A DNA stretch of 64,000 nt from Dolomedes plantarius (GCA_907164885.2 OU015501.1:27796132-27860131), one strand, 5' to 3'. Numbered from the stretch's first letter, positions 22,501 through 33,350 are shown. Numbers and translations: made by a program. The notes: a model not told the origin generated them from the sequence alone.

Positions 22501-23480
22501 CGATATTTCCGTGACAGTTTGATATTTGTGAATGGTAAGTTTTCCATTTTTGCCAATGGTAAGTTTTCCATTGCTCGTTTGCCAATTGTAAGTGCATCAT
22601 GACATAAGACTGTACCATCTCCCATAATTCCTGTCGCTATTGACATGATTTTCTCGGTCCTCAGAAAAGGAGGGGGATTATCAAACCATTGTGTAAGCTT
22701 GCCAATGTCACTTGCGTCTCGACTTTGGCGAGCTTCTCCAAAATCCTTGTGCTGCTCACTTGATGAAAACAAAACACCCCAATATTCTTCGAGTGAAGCA
22801 CATATGTCTTGAGTTGCAGTCACCCCAATTAACCATTTACTGAGAGCACTATCTGTCATACCTCTACCACGGGTCATACCACCTCGGATTGAGAATGACC
22901 GCATCAAAGTTGTCTCGATGGTCACGTCTGACTACATGCCGCACCAGAATCGGTCATTCCTTCTCATAGTGAAGTAGCCTTTGTTCACGAACTTCTCGTA
23001 CCCCTCTGGTGTACGAGAGGCTTTCCATATCCTGTACATATAAGTGGCAAGACTTGGCATACGGGAAGTGTACAGAAGCGTGAAAATAGGGTATCATTCG
23101 CTTACAGCAGTTCAGGTGAGCAAGGAAATCGCCAGACCTATCTGCATGGATGTACTCCTTTATCAAATTCACTATTTTGAAGTATTGGATCCATAGCATT
23201 GCAGTGGGTCCATTGTTACTGATACTGTACTGATACTGTACTTCTCCAAATTTGTTAGCTACTGATTCAAGTAATTTCTTTTGGTTCAAAGAATTCAATG
23301 AGGGAGGCTCGGAGAGGAAATTTGACGTAAGGGTGCTGATGTATGTCTGCTCTTCCTCGGAGAGTTTGATTTCGTCTAATATCTTGTTTGACAAGGTATT
23401 TTCAACAAGAAAATGACCCCACACTTTGATATCGTTGCACTTTTGATATCGAGGAGGAAGCCTGGAAGATTCTCGAACTT
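19490..23480 (-). pseudogene. Uncharacterised family: nuclease-like Asp motifs plus Cys-rich tail
   Basis: About 820 codons can be followed on the minus strand once the insertion 20594-22114 is skipped. Order: VWGHFLVENTLSNKI (about 23420), TAMLWIQYFKIVNLIKEYIH, MIPYFHASVHFPYAKS, MRRNDRFWCGM and GGMTRGRGMTDSALSKW, HKDFGEARQSRD, MQYELAPYPLAFFNESGLRK, FEFVVDGGFLVHKV, CTVVFYGYTD (split by the insertion), VAVIGVDVDLAVLLVDKTP, LLLHAFTGCDTTFAAYRN, and a tail CRCTTGCDSGRCGCR ... CSVTCPNC ending in an Asp-rich stretch (DDDDDD) near 19540. I know this architecture from multi-copy, unnamed proteins of arthropods, cnidarians and fish. The VVFDGY / (D/V)DVDLAVLL / GCDTT spacing resembles the acidic motifs of PIN/FEN-type nucleases, and the tail resembles a CXC (tesmin-like) motif; both are my inference. 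One motif Asp is Tyr here (VVFYGY). At least four frameshifts (near 23020, 22455, 22200, 20430) and three stops (near 22935, 19634 and 19628) kill it. Confidence 0.7.
20594..22114. mobile_element. Palindromic fold-back element with doubled termini, TA target
   Basis: 1,521 bp, flanked by TA (20592-20593, 22115-22116). The arms (about 20594-21060 and 21645-22114) are inverted copies of each other over some 460 bp. Within each arm the terminal motif occurs twice: GTGGAACGAAAAAA...AATTTCAATATGCTCTAG at 20600 and at 20947, and inverted at about 21708-21762 and 22055-22106. No coding sequence. Removing the element and one TA restores the reading frame of the pseudogene it sits in. Confidence 0.9.
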
Positions 23481-23542
23481 TCTACCCCTACCACCATTAG
23501 TTGTTATTAATCAACTTCACCCGACAAAAACATTACAATAAT

Positions 23543-23612
23543 TAAAGCTATAATTATAAAAACGTGTTGTATTTCAATTGCAACCACCTTATTTCCATAG
23601 CAAAAGTATTGT
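23543..23612. repeat. 70-bp direct repeat, copy 2
   Basis: Matches 19433-19502 in direct orientation. It lies just upstream of the readable 5' part of the nuclease-like pseudogene. On the minus strand it too reads open (GNKVVAIEIQHVFIIIAL) to a stop near 23514. Confidence 0.8.
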
Positions 23613-23759
23613 TATTCATCATGAAAGCAAGTTACAGCAGTTAAAACGCAGCAGGCTCTCAACATACTCATTTCTAGAGAAACTTCGAAATTGAGCGTAC
23701 ATGTTAGAAATTCTATAACTTTTGATTGGTTGAAGATAAAGTGGCAAAAGTATATATCA

Positions 23760-24371
23760 AATTGAAGAAAATAGTGTGTGTGTGTGGGGGGGGGGGACTA
23801 GAAGCAAATGTGTGACAAAAAGAGTGAGGTAAAAATGATTTTTTTCGAAAATTATCGATTTTCAATAACTTATATCTCAAAAACCGTTGGAAATTCGACA
23901 AATATGCATATGGACAATTTTATAGGAAATTTAATTAGCTTTCAATTTTATTTTGAACATTTTTTTCTACAGTGCACCGTTTTCGAGATATAAGTGAAAA
24001 ACCAAAAAATGGGACCTTTCCAGCCCCCTCCCGCCTTTTGCTCATCTCCTTGGGGCGGGGACTTTTAGTATGTTTACCTACTAACTACTCCTAACAAAGT
24101 CCTGAAGTCAAAAATTCTCGCATATTCCATGCACTCTACACCCCTGTTTTGAGCACTCATTGACTGGACTATACGAGTTTATTTATGCATGCTGATACGA
24201 GCTGTAGAGCTCCATCTGGTGGCAGCTCTTGTAACTATTTCGAAAATTAGTGTATAAATTTCTTACAGCTTTCACGATAAACATACCGTTTGTTGTGTTC
24301 TTCTACAGATCTTTGTTTTCGAGATTTTTAATTTTGAAATCAGGGACTCCTTAGCTGGACACACTGTATAT
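23760..24371. other. AT-rich stretch with end of a TA-target MITE
   Basis: (TG)n then (G)n at 23776-23798. GGACTCCTTAGCTGGACACACTG ends at 24366 and is followed by TA, which looks like the terminus of a Tc1/mariner-type MITE; I could not place the partner end. Confidence 0.35.
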
Positions 24372-24986
24372 GTACGTATGTTCCAGCATAACTTTGGAAC
24401 TCCAGGAAAAAATTTCAACCCATCTTGGTACACATATCACTTACTATCTGGAAAAAATACTGTGGGGGTAAGACACCTCTAGAACCCCTAGTGGTGGGGG
24501 TGGGAAGGAGGTGACATGTAAAATAATCGAAAATGACTGATATTAGTGTCGAATCTATAATTTTCAGGGTCGCATAGATGAATGGTGACCGATGCCGTTT
24601 AAGTCCAAGTTTAGCCCTCATGGGAATGGAGGGGGGGGGAGAAGTGGGAAGAATAAAATGTCCAAAATGACCAACGGCAGTCTCGAATCCGTAGTGTTTC
24701 GTGTCGCTAAGCTGATTGGGACAGTCCCGATGACATTTAAACCCAAGTTTAATGCACCCCTAGTGGTGGTGGTGGGGTAGAAAGAGGGTGACATTAAAAA
24801 AAAACTGAGATTAGTGTCGAATCCATAGTTTTCGGGCTCGCTGAGATGAATGGTAACACTCTCGATGCCATTTAAGTCCAAGTTAAGCCCCATCGGCATG
24901 GGGATGGGGTGAAAATAAAATGTCCAAAATGACCGAGATAACCTGAGATGTTGCAAATACCCGGGCAACGCCGGGCAAACAACTAG
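24372..24986 (+). mobile_element. Non-autonomous Helitron-like element
   Basis: The 3' end has a short GC hairpin (CCCGGGCAACGCCGGG at 24960-24975), then CAAACAA and CTAG followed by T: the Helitron 3' signature (hairpin, about ten bases, CTRR, insertion before T). Inside are three diverged units of about 137 bp beginning near 24564, 24702 and 24838 (GTCGC-TGAGATGAATGGT...GTTTAAGTCCAAGTT). The 5' TC end was not found; the repeat family shared with 41.2 kb starts at GTTCCAGCATAA. Confidence 0.7.
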
Positions 24987-25069
24987 TTAGATAAAGTAAT
25001 ATAAAATTTTATTTCTCTTAACTAGGAGTTCATGGTGGCGTAAGGTTTTCGCTTGGAAGGGGAGTACCC

Positions 25070-25560
25070 TTTCAATAAAACAACAGATACTCGAACGGAG
25101 TTCTTTATCTTTTTTGTCTACCACTGAACCCTGCTGTGTACTCCGATTTAAGAAGTTTCAATAAAAACCTATCAAGAGAAACTTTGCTCTGCCTACGTCT
25201 CAAAATGCCTTTACAGTCTACATATCGGCTTGCTAGAACTTTGTCAGGGGATACTTTTCAGCAGAATTTTTGTAATTCAACCCATTTAGAACGCATTTCT
25301 TGTTGCAGTGAAGTAGGGACTTCCACCTTTCCTTTCTCCTCATCTGAAGAAAGTTCACCTGCCACTATCTGTTGCTACTCCCTTTGAAGTTCCTGCAGCT
25401 CCTCAGTTCTGAGCTCTTGCCTGTGTTCTTCCCCTAATTCTTTGATGTCTACACCCCTGACTTCCAGGTTCATGGGCTGTCCCACAGATATGATGTCCTC
25501 CTCTATCGAAACAGCCTCAAAGCCTTCAAAGCCCCTCGGAGTTATCTCCATTTTTGATCT
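25070..25560 (-). pseudogene. Tigger1-like transposase, C-terminal part
   Basis: Minus-strand translation gives GFEGFEAVSIEEDIISVGQP, ELGEEHRQELRTEELQELQR, EQQQIVAGELSSDEEKGKVE, then RRRQSKVSLDRFLLKLL. The EEH-ELTTEEL-LQREQQ and RRKQVSLDRF segments are hallmarks of the C-terminus of TIGD1/Tigger1-type transposases. One stop (after VELQKFC) lies near 25275. The DDE domain is not found next to it. A Tigger-type terminus at 26969 could be the other end of the same element. Confidence 0.75.
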
Positions 25561-25645
25561 GCAGTGAGATCAGACACGCAGCTACTATGTTCATACTTAG
25601 CTATCATCTTCGTTCGCACTAATTTCTGCAGAGTTGTATCACTAA

Positions 25646-25852
25646 CTGTTGTGAAGGATCCACAATTTGGACATTTTGAACTCCTTCCAACGTTATAGCC
25701 ATTTTGTTCTTCCAACACGGTTACGGGGCATAAAACGGCCATATTGGAACTGCACCAATTTTCCAAGAAACATCGCACCCCCTGAATTCCTCAGGACGGG
25801 GGAAAGAAATTCCAGGAAATTCAACGGACTTCCAATTTTCTTGGAAATAAGC
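25646..25852. repeat. Inverted repeat, arm 1
   Basis: About 205 bp nearly identical, inverted, to 26544-26756. Shares TGTGAAGGATCCACAATTTG through CCAATTTTCTTGGAAA. Confidence 0.95.
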
Positions 25853-25879
25853 GTACCACGTGGGTCAACCATGGGAATG

Positions 25880-26520
25880 TCAGAGCATCCTGCCCTCGAA
25901 TAAAAAACTCGAAGAGGCAATAAATTTACGTGAATAACTAACCTGGGGAGGGGTTATAATGAAGATTGTGGGAGCCCCGAGTGTGGGAGAAACGACGTTC
26001 GGAGGGAGAGCGGGAGAGTGATTTGAGGTAGCGAGCTGCGAAGAGAGCCTGGGAAGAAAAGACGCCCCCGTAAAATGGCGAGATGTCCGTCTTCAACCGC
26101 CAGCGCCGAATCCTGTTGCCTCCGCCAGTGAAGGGCCACATGAATTTCAGCCCGATGCCTAAAGCCTCCTCCTGTAGAAGTGCCTCAACGATGCCATGCT
26201 CTGCTGTTTCATCAAAACTTCCCAGGTTGGTCATAAATTCCCCCTCTAAATAGTGCTCATGCCTTTTGAGAGATTACGAGACTTTTATTTCACTCGACCC
26301 GTAATGGTTATGCCGCAGGAAGCGGATAAAGTATGCCCTAATTCGGTTAAAAATATGTATAGCCAAGATCTTAAACATAATATGTAAACCCGACCTTTTA
26401 TTGTAAAATATTGTATAATAAATGTTGTTATTTTTATTTATAAGCGCATAGTTCCCTTTGGAGTTCACCTCCCTAAATTTACACAACGCAAAGGGGTATC
26501 TCTGGTACCCCTCATAACAT
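25880..26520. other. Spacer between inverted repeats, nothing recognised
   Basis: A GC-richer block (25935-26235) carries a minus-strand open frame of 98 codons with Ser/Arg-rich sequence; it matches no family I know. The rest is AT-rich. Confidence 0.3.
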
Positions 26521-26543
26521 ATATTGGGTCGTGGTCACGGCAC

Positions 26544-26756
26544 CAATTTCCAATTTCCAAGAAAATTGGAAGTCCGTTGAATTTCCTGGAATTTCTTTCC
26601 CCCGTCCTGAGGAATTCAGGGGGTGCGATGTTTCTTGGAAAATTGGTGCAGTTCCAATATGGCCGTTTTATGCCCCGTAACCGTGTTGGAAGAACAAAAT
26701 GGCTATAACGTTGGAAGGAGTTCAAAATGTCCAAATTGTGGATCCTTCACAACACT
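26544..26756. repeat. Inverted repeat, arm 2
   Basis: Partner of 25646-25852. The pair with its spacer spans 1.1 kb. Confidence 0.95.
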
Positions 26757-26899
26757 AACCTTCTTCGATCTCATGATGAGGAAAAAAAAACTCTAAATGG
26801 AACAAAAGTACATGGCGAAATATGTGGGGTTCTACTCTGAGCGCGAGACTGAAGCGTTCTGTCTTTGTTTTGTCTAAAGAGACGGGATTGCCTCAGGCA

Positions 26900-26969
26900 G
26901 GTTTTTTAACAAGTATGCCAAGTACCGCGAAAAGTGATGAGCTTTTACTTCGGTTTCGAGGTATGACTG
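26900..26969 (-). repeat. Tigger-type terminus
   Basis: Inverted, it reads CAGTCATACCTCGAAACCGA with TA following at 26970-26971. It has the orientation expected of the 5' end of the transposase fragment at 25070-25560. Confidence 0.55.
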
Positions 26970-26971
26970 TA

Positions 26972-28171
26972 TGTATATCTTGAAAGACTTAATACAATTT
27001 TATATCTCAAATAGTATGGTAAATTAACTATGTGAGTGCCATTTTTAGAAATTTTGTGCAATTATGTTTGCTAATAATGATGAAAATTTAAACTTCTCCG
27101 GTAAAGATAAAATTGTATCGAAAGATAAATATCATTTGTATATCATTACATTATTCATCGTCCTTATCTAACAATGAAATAGTAGATAAAAAACTGCCAG
27201 ATAAAAAATTTGAAGTTGGGATAACTAAAGTATGTAACGCTGAATTGCAAAATAACGTCTGATAAATAATGGAAGTAACTTTATTCATTGTGCATCTGTC
27301 CCTATTCGCTTAGCAATTATATACATAAAGGATTGTGCAATGTTTGAATATCTTTATTTGGATGTTTAAAAAAAAATCCATGGTAGAAGACACCCTGAAT
27401 TCGAAAATGTGTGCAAACTAAGCCAGCACTACATACTTTAGAAATGTATGAATAGCACAAGCAAAAGTTCAACCTTTTTCTGCTTTGGACTCAATAAAGC
27501 ATGTCGTTAATATTTTAGGGGGAGGTAAGGTTGCTCGCGTCCGTGATATCCTTAAATCACACGTGCCTCCTGGGTGGTGCTAAATGAGTAACAACTCTGG
27601 CTGCAGGCTCACCGCGAAGATATGAGGAACTTTTGCTTTTCTGTACTCCAGTGGAATGCAGGCGAATTGTGGACTTGATACGGAAGCCCAGAAAAGTGAG
27701 AACTTTACCAAATTATACTGGGACGCTAGAGATATGATGAACTTTCTATGAACTTTTAACACCTTTTATCTGACTTTGTTTACTGCTGTGATTTATGCAT
27801 CTGTTCAATGCTTAGTTCTTTGCTGTTTGTGTTGCCTGTAAATATGGATTAATTTTCCAAATAAAGCCATAGGGAAAAAAAATATTTTAGGAATTAATTG
27901 ATATATTTTAAGCACTCTGTTTACATTAGGTGTACATTTAATGGGTTTTGTATACACAGATAGTGGCGAAGAATTCGAATTGCACCTTTCCCGGAGGGTC
28001 AAATGCATGGGACACTCTCCGTGTTTACAAAAAGGCAGAGCAAATCTTGGGTAACACAACACCCAATAAAATATTACCAGCAACTCAAATTCAAAAAGAT
28101 TAATGCATTAAAAATTAGTCATATTTTGGTACCATGAATTTAGAGCAAATGTCATTCTCTTTACTAGCAGG
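26972..28171. other. AT-rich stretch, no gene supported
   Basis: Mostly featureless. A block at 27510-27860 of more balanced composition ends in AATAAAGCC and may be the 3' end of a retroelement, but no motif confirms it. Confidence 0.35.
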
Positions 28172-28564
28172 TACATACGAGCCCGCTTAAGGGAATAACC
28201 AATTTACCACGAAAAATTATTCTAATATGCGGGATATTCCATTAACTGGGATCACATTGACATGCCCACAATGTTTCAAGTTACAGTTAAACCAAGAAAG
28301 CAGTAAAAATTACCTAAACTATAGGCATATTTAAACTATTATAATTTAAAAACAATTTATTAATTAAAAGTAAGAAACATTTTAAATACATTAAAATTTA
28401 GAAATTTGATTAAAACTGAGCTGATTTTATTGTAAAATATACATATTTCCCTTAATTTTTGGAAAATCATTACAATGTTACTTATTTATTTGTTGATAAA
28501 GAAGTCAGATCTTTTAGACTGTTTACTGTTCTGTGAATGCAGCAAATCTGTTGTTTGATTTTCT

Positions 28565-30010
28565 AGTTTATAAAATAAATGAAAGTCTGCTTATGGCTTC
28601 GTTTCTAAGAAACGTCTTTGGTTTTATAATATCACAAGCGTTATTAACTTCAACAGTGGAAGGAACCTTTTTAACGGTATATTCTTCATCGACTTCGCTT
28701 TGATCAAGTTGAGGGTCTGAAGTTTCACCACATTCTTCCAAGTCATTGCCGAAGTTTACAAAATTAGAAAAAAAAATTCTTCTGTCATTCCTTCTGGTGG
28801 TAAATCATTTGCGTTTGTTATTGATTCATCATTTAATTCCTCATTTGTTACGTCTGTTGAAAATTTACATTTAACAAAACAATTTTTTATTGCTTCAGAG
28901 GAAATATTATTCCATGATTTGTTCCGTATATGAACAGCTGTAAGAATTGAAACGTTTCTTATAGTTTTACTAGTTGAACTATTGATAGAAAATCCACTAG
29001 TATCATCTATGCAGGCTATGATCTTTTTAACGACTTCTTTTCTATAATTCCTTTTAAAAGTGATATAATTCCCTGGTCCATTGGTTGTAAAATAGCTGTA
29101 GTATTCGGAGACAAAAAATGAAGTGCTGCATTTTCTAGTCTTGCGTCGATTTTATGGTCTTGACAATTATCGTTAAAAAGGATAGCTTTTCTTTTCATCT
29201 TGTTCATCTCATTGTCAAATGACACTAACCAGTTTTGAAAGAAATTAGCAGTCATCCAAGCCTTTGAATCCGCTTTGTATTTAACTGGAAGAGATTTTAC
29301 ACCTCTAAAACATCGTGGGTTTTTGGATTTTCCGATCACAAAAAGGGGCATTTTATGACTGCCGTCAGCATTACTACAGCATAAAACGTTCAGTCTGCCT
29401 TTCGGGATTTTGCTCCCAACAACGTTTTCGCCTTTTAAGCAAAAAATCCCACCTGGCATTACTCTATAATAAAGCACTTTTTCGTCACAGTTATAGATAC
29501 AAGAAGAGCTGTAGTCGTGTAATAAAGCAGGTAATACTGCATTTATCCAAGAACTGGCAGCGGTTTCATCAGCATCACTTGATTCACCGTGAATTTTTTT
29601 GAAAGAAATTTGGTTTCTTTCTTTCCATTTGCACAGCCAACCATTTGTAGCTTTAAAATCAGAAATATTTAACTGTTGTGCTAAATCTTAAGCTTTCTGA
29701 TTCAATAATAATCCACTAACAGGAACATTACAAGCTCGTTTTTCAGCAAACCACTGAAGAAGAGCATCTTCAACTTCAGATTATTTTCCAATACGTTTTC
29801 GTTTTTGATTAACATTTTTGTTGCCTTTCCAGTCTTTCAAGACATTTTCTTTATTTTTAAACAATTTCGAAACTTCAGCTAGGGATATCTCAAACTTTTT
29901 TGAGAGTTCCCATTGCGTACACTTATTTACTAACTCAAAAACTTTTACTTTTTCCTTTAAAGTAAGATCTTTTGGTCTCGAAAACTGTAGTAAAGCACAA
30001 GAGAGCTGAC
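28565..30010 (-). pseudogene. Tigger transposase (CENP-B/jerky-like), nearly intact
   Basis: Order from the N-terminus: PKDLTLKEKVKVFELVNKC and WELSKKFEISLAEVSKLFKN (CENP-B-type psq helix-turn-helix), a second DNA-binding domain with GLLLNQKA and ISDFKATNGWLCKWKERNQI, then the DDE_1 catalytic domain: YNCDEKVLYY (first Asp, about 29495), GRLNVLCCSNADGSHKMPLF, LFNDNCQDHK (second Asp), PNTTAILQPMDQGIISLLKG (third Asp). The frame is open from about 29690 to 28780. Only two stops (about 29780 and 29690) and one frameshift, in a run of nine A at 28768-28776, separate it from a full protein; the tail continues with VNFGNDLEECGETSDP. The start is uncertain. Confidence 0.85.
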
Positions 30011-30059
30011 TGATTTCACGAAAGCGAAGAGACACAGATTTCACGAAACCGAACTGTAG

Positions 30060-30640
30060 AAACTAATCGCCGTAAAAAATGTACAGTTAAATGATGTTCA
30101 AGGCTAGAGACCTCCAGGTTAAATGTTGCGTTTCTCCGAAAATATTCGTTACAGCTGGTAATCCCCGTCCCCTTGAAGATAAGGACCTGTTGCTGTTTCA
30201 CATTTCCTTCACCCCCCACCTCCCCAAATACTCTCTAGCTCTCATCTCGGGGTGAAGCTTATTGTTCATTCTCTTGCCGCATTTACAGATTCGCGATCGC
30301 GCCACCCGCAAGACATTCGCGAGACATTAGTCCCGTTCCTACATCAACGCGATAGACCGTTCTCACATTACCGCCTCTTGCTGTGAACAAGACTTCCCCT
30401 CGCAACTTCCCGTCCCCATTCTCCCATTTGACTCGTGCCAGTTTACCGCTCCCGAAGCGAGCGCCACGATTGGAGAGAAGAAACGGTGAGAAGACCGTTT
30501 ACACACTCTCCCCCCGCTATTGGACTCCTCGCTATCGCGACTGTGTAAATGCGGGGTCTCAATAGGGAAACGTAGGCTGAGCGGCCAAGCAATACGCGTG
30601 GGGGTAGCAAAAGAAAACAGCAACACTGAGTGGCCCTTCA
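30060..30640. other. GC-rich block inside the Tigger 5' region
   Basis: Clearly more GC-rich than its surroundings, with CCCCTCGC and GCGATCGCG-like words. It separates the transposase start from the terminus. No coding sequence recognised. It may be the element's own promoter/leader or a later insertion. Confidence 0.4.
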
Positions 30641-31036
30641 AATCTAAGAAATCACCATTTCCTGCGATTGCCCACTTTCTTCGAAGTGACAAAATTGCTT
30701 TGAAAGACATTCAGTTACTGCACATTCATTATCGTACTTTACAGAAAAAAATTCTGAAAAGAAGTGTGGGAAAAAGAAAACGATCGATATCGTCATGGCT
30801 AAACATTGTTCCTTTAAGCCGAATAGCTTAAAAACATGATATTCCATTAACCGGGAAATTTAACACAGAAACAAATTACTACGGTTTGGTACATTGAAAA
30901 TTTACTGCATTAAACGGGATATTCTTTTAACCGATATTCCATTAAGCGGGTTCGACTGTAAATATAGTTTATGCAACGAATCAACTGCAAGCCAATGTAA
31001 CGAATACAAATGTCAAAGTTAGGGTTCGTTCATATA

Positions 31037-32449
31037 CACTCATGGACAAAAAAATTAGCGCACAAAGAAATAATTGCGGGATCGTAACGAAACTTGCAAT
31101 GAAGGTACATGTCGGGGAGATATGAAAATGATTAGAAATGCAGCGTGATTGCGCATTACGTATAGCCGGTAGAGGGCGTTGAACATCGTACTCTGTGGAG
31201 TATAAAACAGGTAACCAAAGCTTGTTTGAGTGTGCTGAATCATTTACAAAGGAAGAGCTGAGATAGACATGCCATTACGCCGTGTTCGAAGACAATATAA
31301 GCAGTTGTCGCAGTTTGAGAGGGGGAGAATCGTCGGGATGAGGGAAGCTGGGTGGTCAGCTAGGCGAGTAGCTCGTCAATTAGGCCGCTCTGATTGTGTT
31401 GTGAGGAGGTGTTGGGACCAGTGGACCCGAGAGATGTCATGTACACGAAGACCAGGCTCAGGACGCCCCTCGACAGACCAGTCGTCGAGAAGACCGCCAC
31501 ATCGTAAGAAATGCACGCGTACAGCCAACTGCTTCATCGGCCGCCATCCAGGCACAGGTAGCACCTTCACTAGGGGCCTCTGTGTCTTCTCGAACCATAC
31601 GAAGGCGCCTGGCTGAAGGACAGTTGGTATCGCGGCGCCCATTACGTGTGCTGCCCTTGACGCCCACCCATCGACGCCTCCGTTTGGAGTTTTGCCGCGC
31701 ACGAGGAAACTGGACTGCAGCGGAATGGAACCAGGTCGTCTTTAGCGACGAATCCAGATTCAATCTCGGCAGTGATGACAATCGTGTTCGTGTGTGGAGA
31801 GCCCGTGGTGAACGCTTCAATCCTGCCTTTGCTGTACAGCGACACATCGCTCCCAAAGCTGGTGTGATGGTATGGGGTGCCATTGCCTACAATACACGGT
31901 CACCCCTAGTATTGTTCCTTGGCACCATGACAGCCCAGAGGTATGTTCATGAAATCCTGCAACCACATTTGTTGCCACTCATGCAACGGCTCCCAGGAGC
32001 CATTTTTCAACAAGACAATGCTCGGCCTCATACGGCAAGGGTGTCACAAGACTGTCTCCGCACTGTTACTACCCTTCCTTGGCCTGCCCGATCCCCAGAT
32101 TTGTCTCCAATCGAGCATATCTGGGATCATTTGGGACGACGAGTTGGGTATCCCACGAGTTTGAACGAACTAGAGGCAAGGTTACAGCAAATATGGAATG
32201 AAATGTCTCAAGACATCATACAGAACTTGTATGACTCAATGCTCGATCGTATCGCATCGTGCATTCGCGCTAGAGGGGTCCAACGGAGTATTAACTCCTC
32301 CGTTCTTTTGTCTTTTTCTCTGAAATAAATTATCCTTTTTCTTTGATTTTCTTATCATTTACTTATATCAAAGTAGTCATTACGTATGTAAAATTTCGTT
32401 TCATTTTGACGCCTCCTTCTTGGTGCGCTAATTTTTTTGTCCATGAGTG
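31037..32449 (+). mobile_element. Well-preserved Tc1-like element, 1.41 kb
   Basis: TA at 31035-31036 and 32450-32451. The first 27 bp (beginning CACTCATGGACAAAAAAATT) are a perfect inverted match of the last 27. The transposase has one frameshift. The most recently active DNA element in the window by appearance. Confidence 0.95.
31269..32328 (+). pseudogene. Tc1 transposase, one frameshift, all catalytic residues kept
   Basis: The start ATG at 31269 (MPLRRVRRQYKQLSQFERGR) opens a helix-turn-helix domain (MREAGWSARRVARQLGRSDC), a second DNA-binding domain (VVRRCWDQW) and the GSGRP linker. A frameshift of one base lies near 31470, after GGACGCCCC; the frame then reads RQTSRREDRHIVRNARVQP and joins the long frame that includes SSRTIRRRLAEGQ, VVFSDESRFNLGSDDNRVRV (first Asp), GVMVWGAIAYNTRSPLVLF, FQQDNARPHTARV (second Asp) and WPARSPDLSPIEHIWDHLG (Glu), to a stop at 32326. 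Length about 350 residues, as for the family. Only 32 residues separate the second Asp and the Glu, against 34 in Tc1. It cuts and inserts DNA at TA sites when intact. Confidence 0.93.
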
Positions 32450-32459
32450 TATATATATG

Positions 32460-33320
32460 TGATGCGCTTGGCATACGCGCACGATAAACTTTAACTTTAC
32501 ACTATGTAGCGGAGATGAAACACAAACATGTAGACGTAGCCGGAGTGTCAGGAGATGACCATTTCACGAGAGCTGTTGACACATCGGGGAAGAAACCCAC
32601 ATAGAGATGCAAGGCATTGAAGGGACACACAGAACAGAGATGCGACGCATATTAATTTATTCCGGATTCTAATGTAGACAAACATTATTCAGCAAAACAC
32701 AGGTATCTTGACAATTGGACACACACAATAGCAACGTCACAGGTCCCTGCTGGGACGTATTCAGAACGCAGATTTTACATCATATCGGACAGTAGGTCCA
32801 ACAGCAACGAGAGTTAGACACGAAGAGCCAGAAATCTTCTGTTCATGCAATATTAAATGGGTGTTTGGCGATATTGACGCCAGAGGGCCTAAACTACTTA
32901 ATATTTTAATTGGGCGTCTTTAGATTCGTGGAGTTCACGTGTCCACTTAAGTTTTGCCCGGGAACTTTACTGCTAGATCCCGCGCTTGTTAGAACCGCGA
33001 ACTATTGACCTGGGTGCAGGATAAGTGGCCATAAAGTTCTTGTAAAGTGTGGTTTTGACGATACAGAACCCATAAATCCAGAGTGGTTCGAGGGCTCTTC
33101 AAGAATTTTGACATTACACTGATATTCGGAATCTCATAAACTTCCTACACTCATATCTGGGGATGTTATTGAGTTCAGCTACTTCACATGCCTGTATAAT
33201 GATCTGCAGCGCTAATATAAATTATCTTATTTTACTTTTAGGTTGCAATTTTAGAAAAGGGGTCGTGCTTTATTAACAGGATAATTTTAAATACGCTTTA
33301 GATATATAATGGTGGGCCGT
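32460..33320. other. Non-coding stretch of balanced composition
   Basis: Less AT-rich than most intergenic parts (32460-33060). It may be part of a retroelement leader or LTR, but I found no terminal repeats, primer site or protein motif. Confidence 0.3.
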
Positions 33321-33350
33321 TATTATCACACACACATATATATATATATA

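Larger units (their letters stand above)
28174..30958 (-). mobile_element. pogo/Tigger element, 2.79 kb, nearly complete
   Basis: TA at 28172-28173 and 30959-30960. The right end, inverted, reads CAGTCGAACCCGCTTAATGG; the left end, CATACGAGCCCGCTTAAGGG, has drifted. Both ends contain the repeated GGATATTCC(A/T)TTAA subterminal motif. Transposase on the minus strand. Confidence 0.88.

Noticed and set aside
25938..26234. 98-codon minus frame as a gag or host protein
   Set aside because: No motif, biased Ser/Arg composition, and flanked by an inverted repeat; left as unrecognised.
31458..31883. 141-codon minus-strand open frame
   Set aside because: Shadow of the Tc1 transposase on the plus strand, which has all the motifs.
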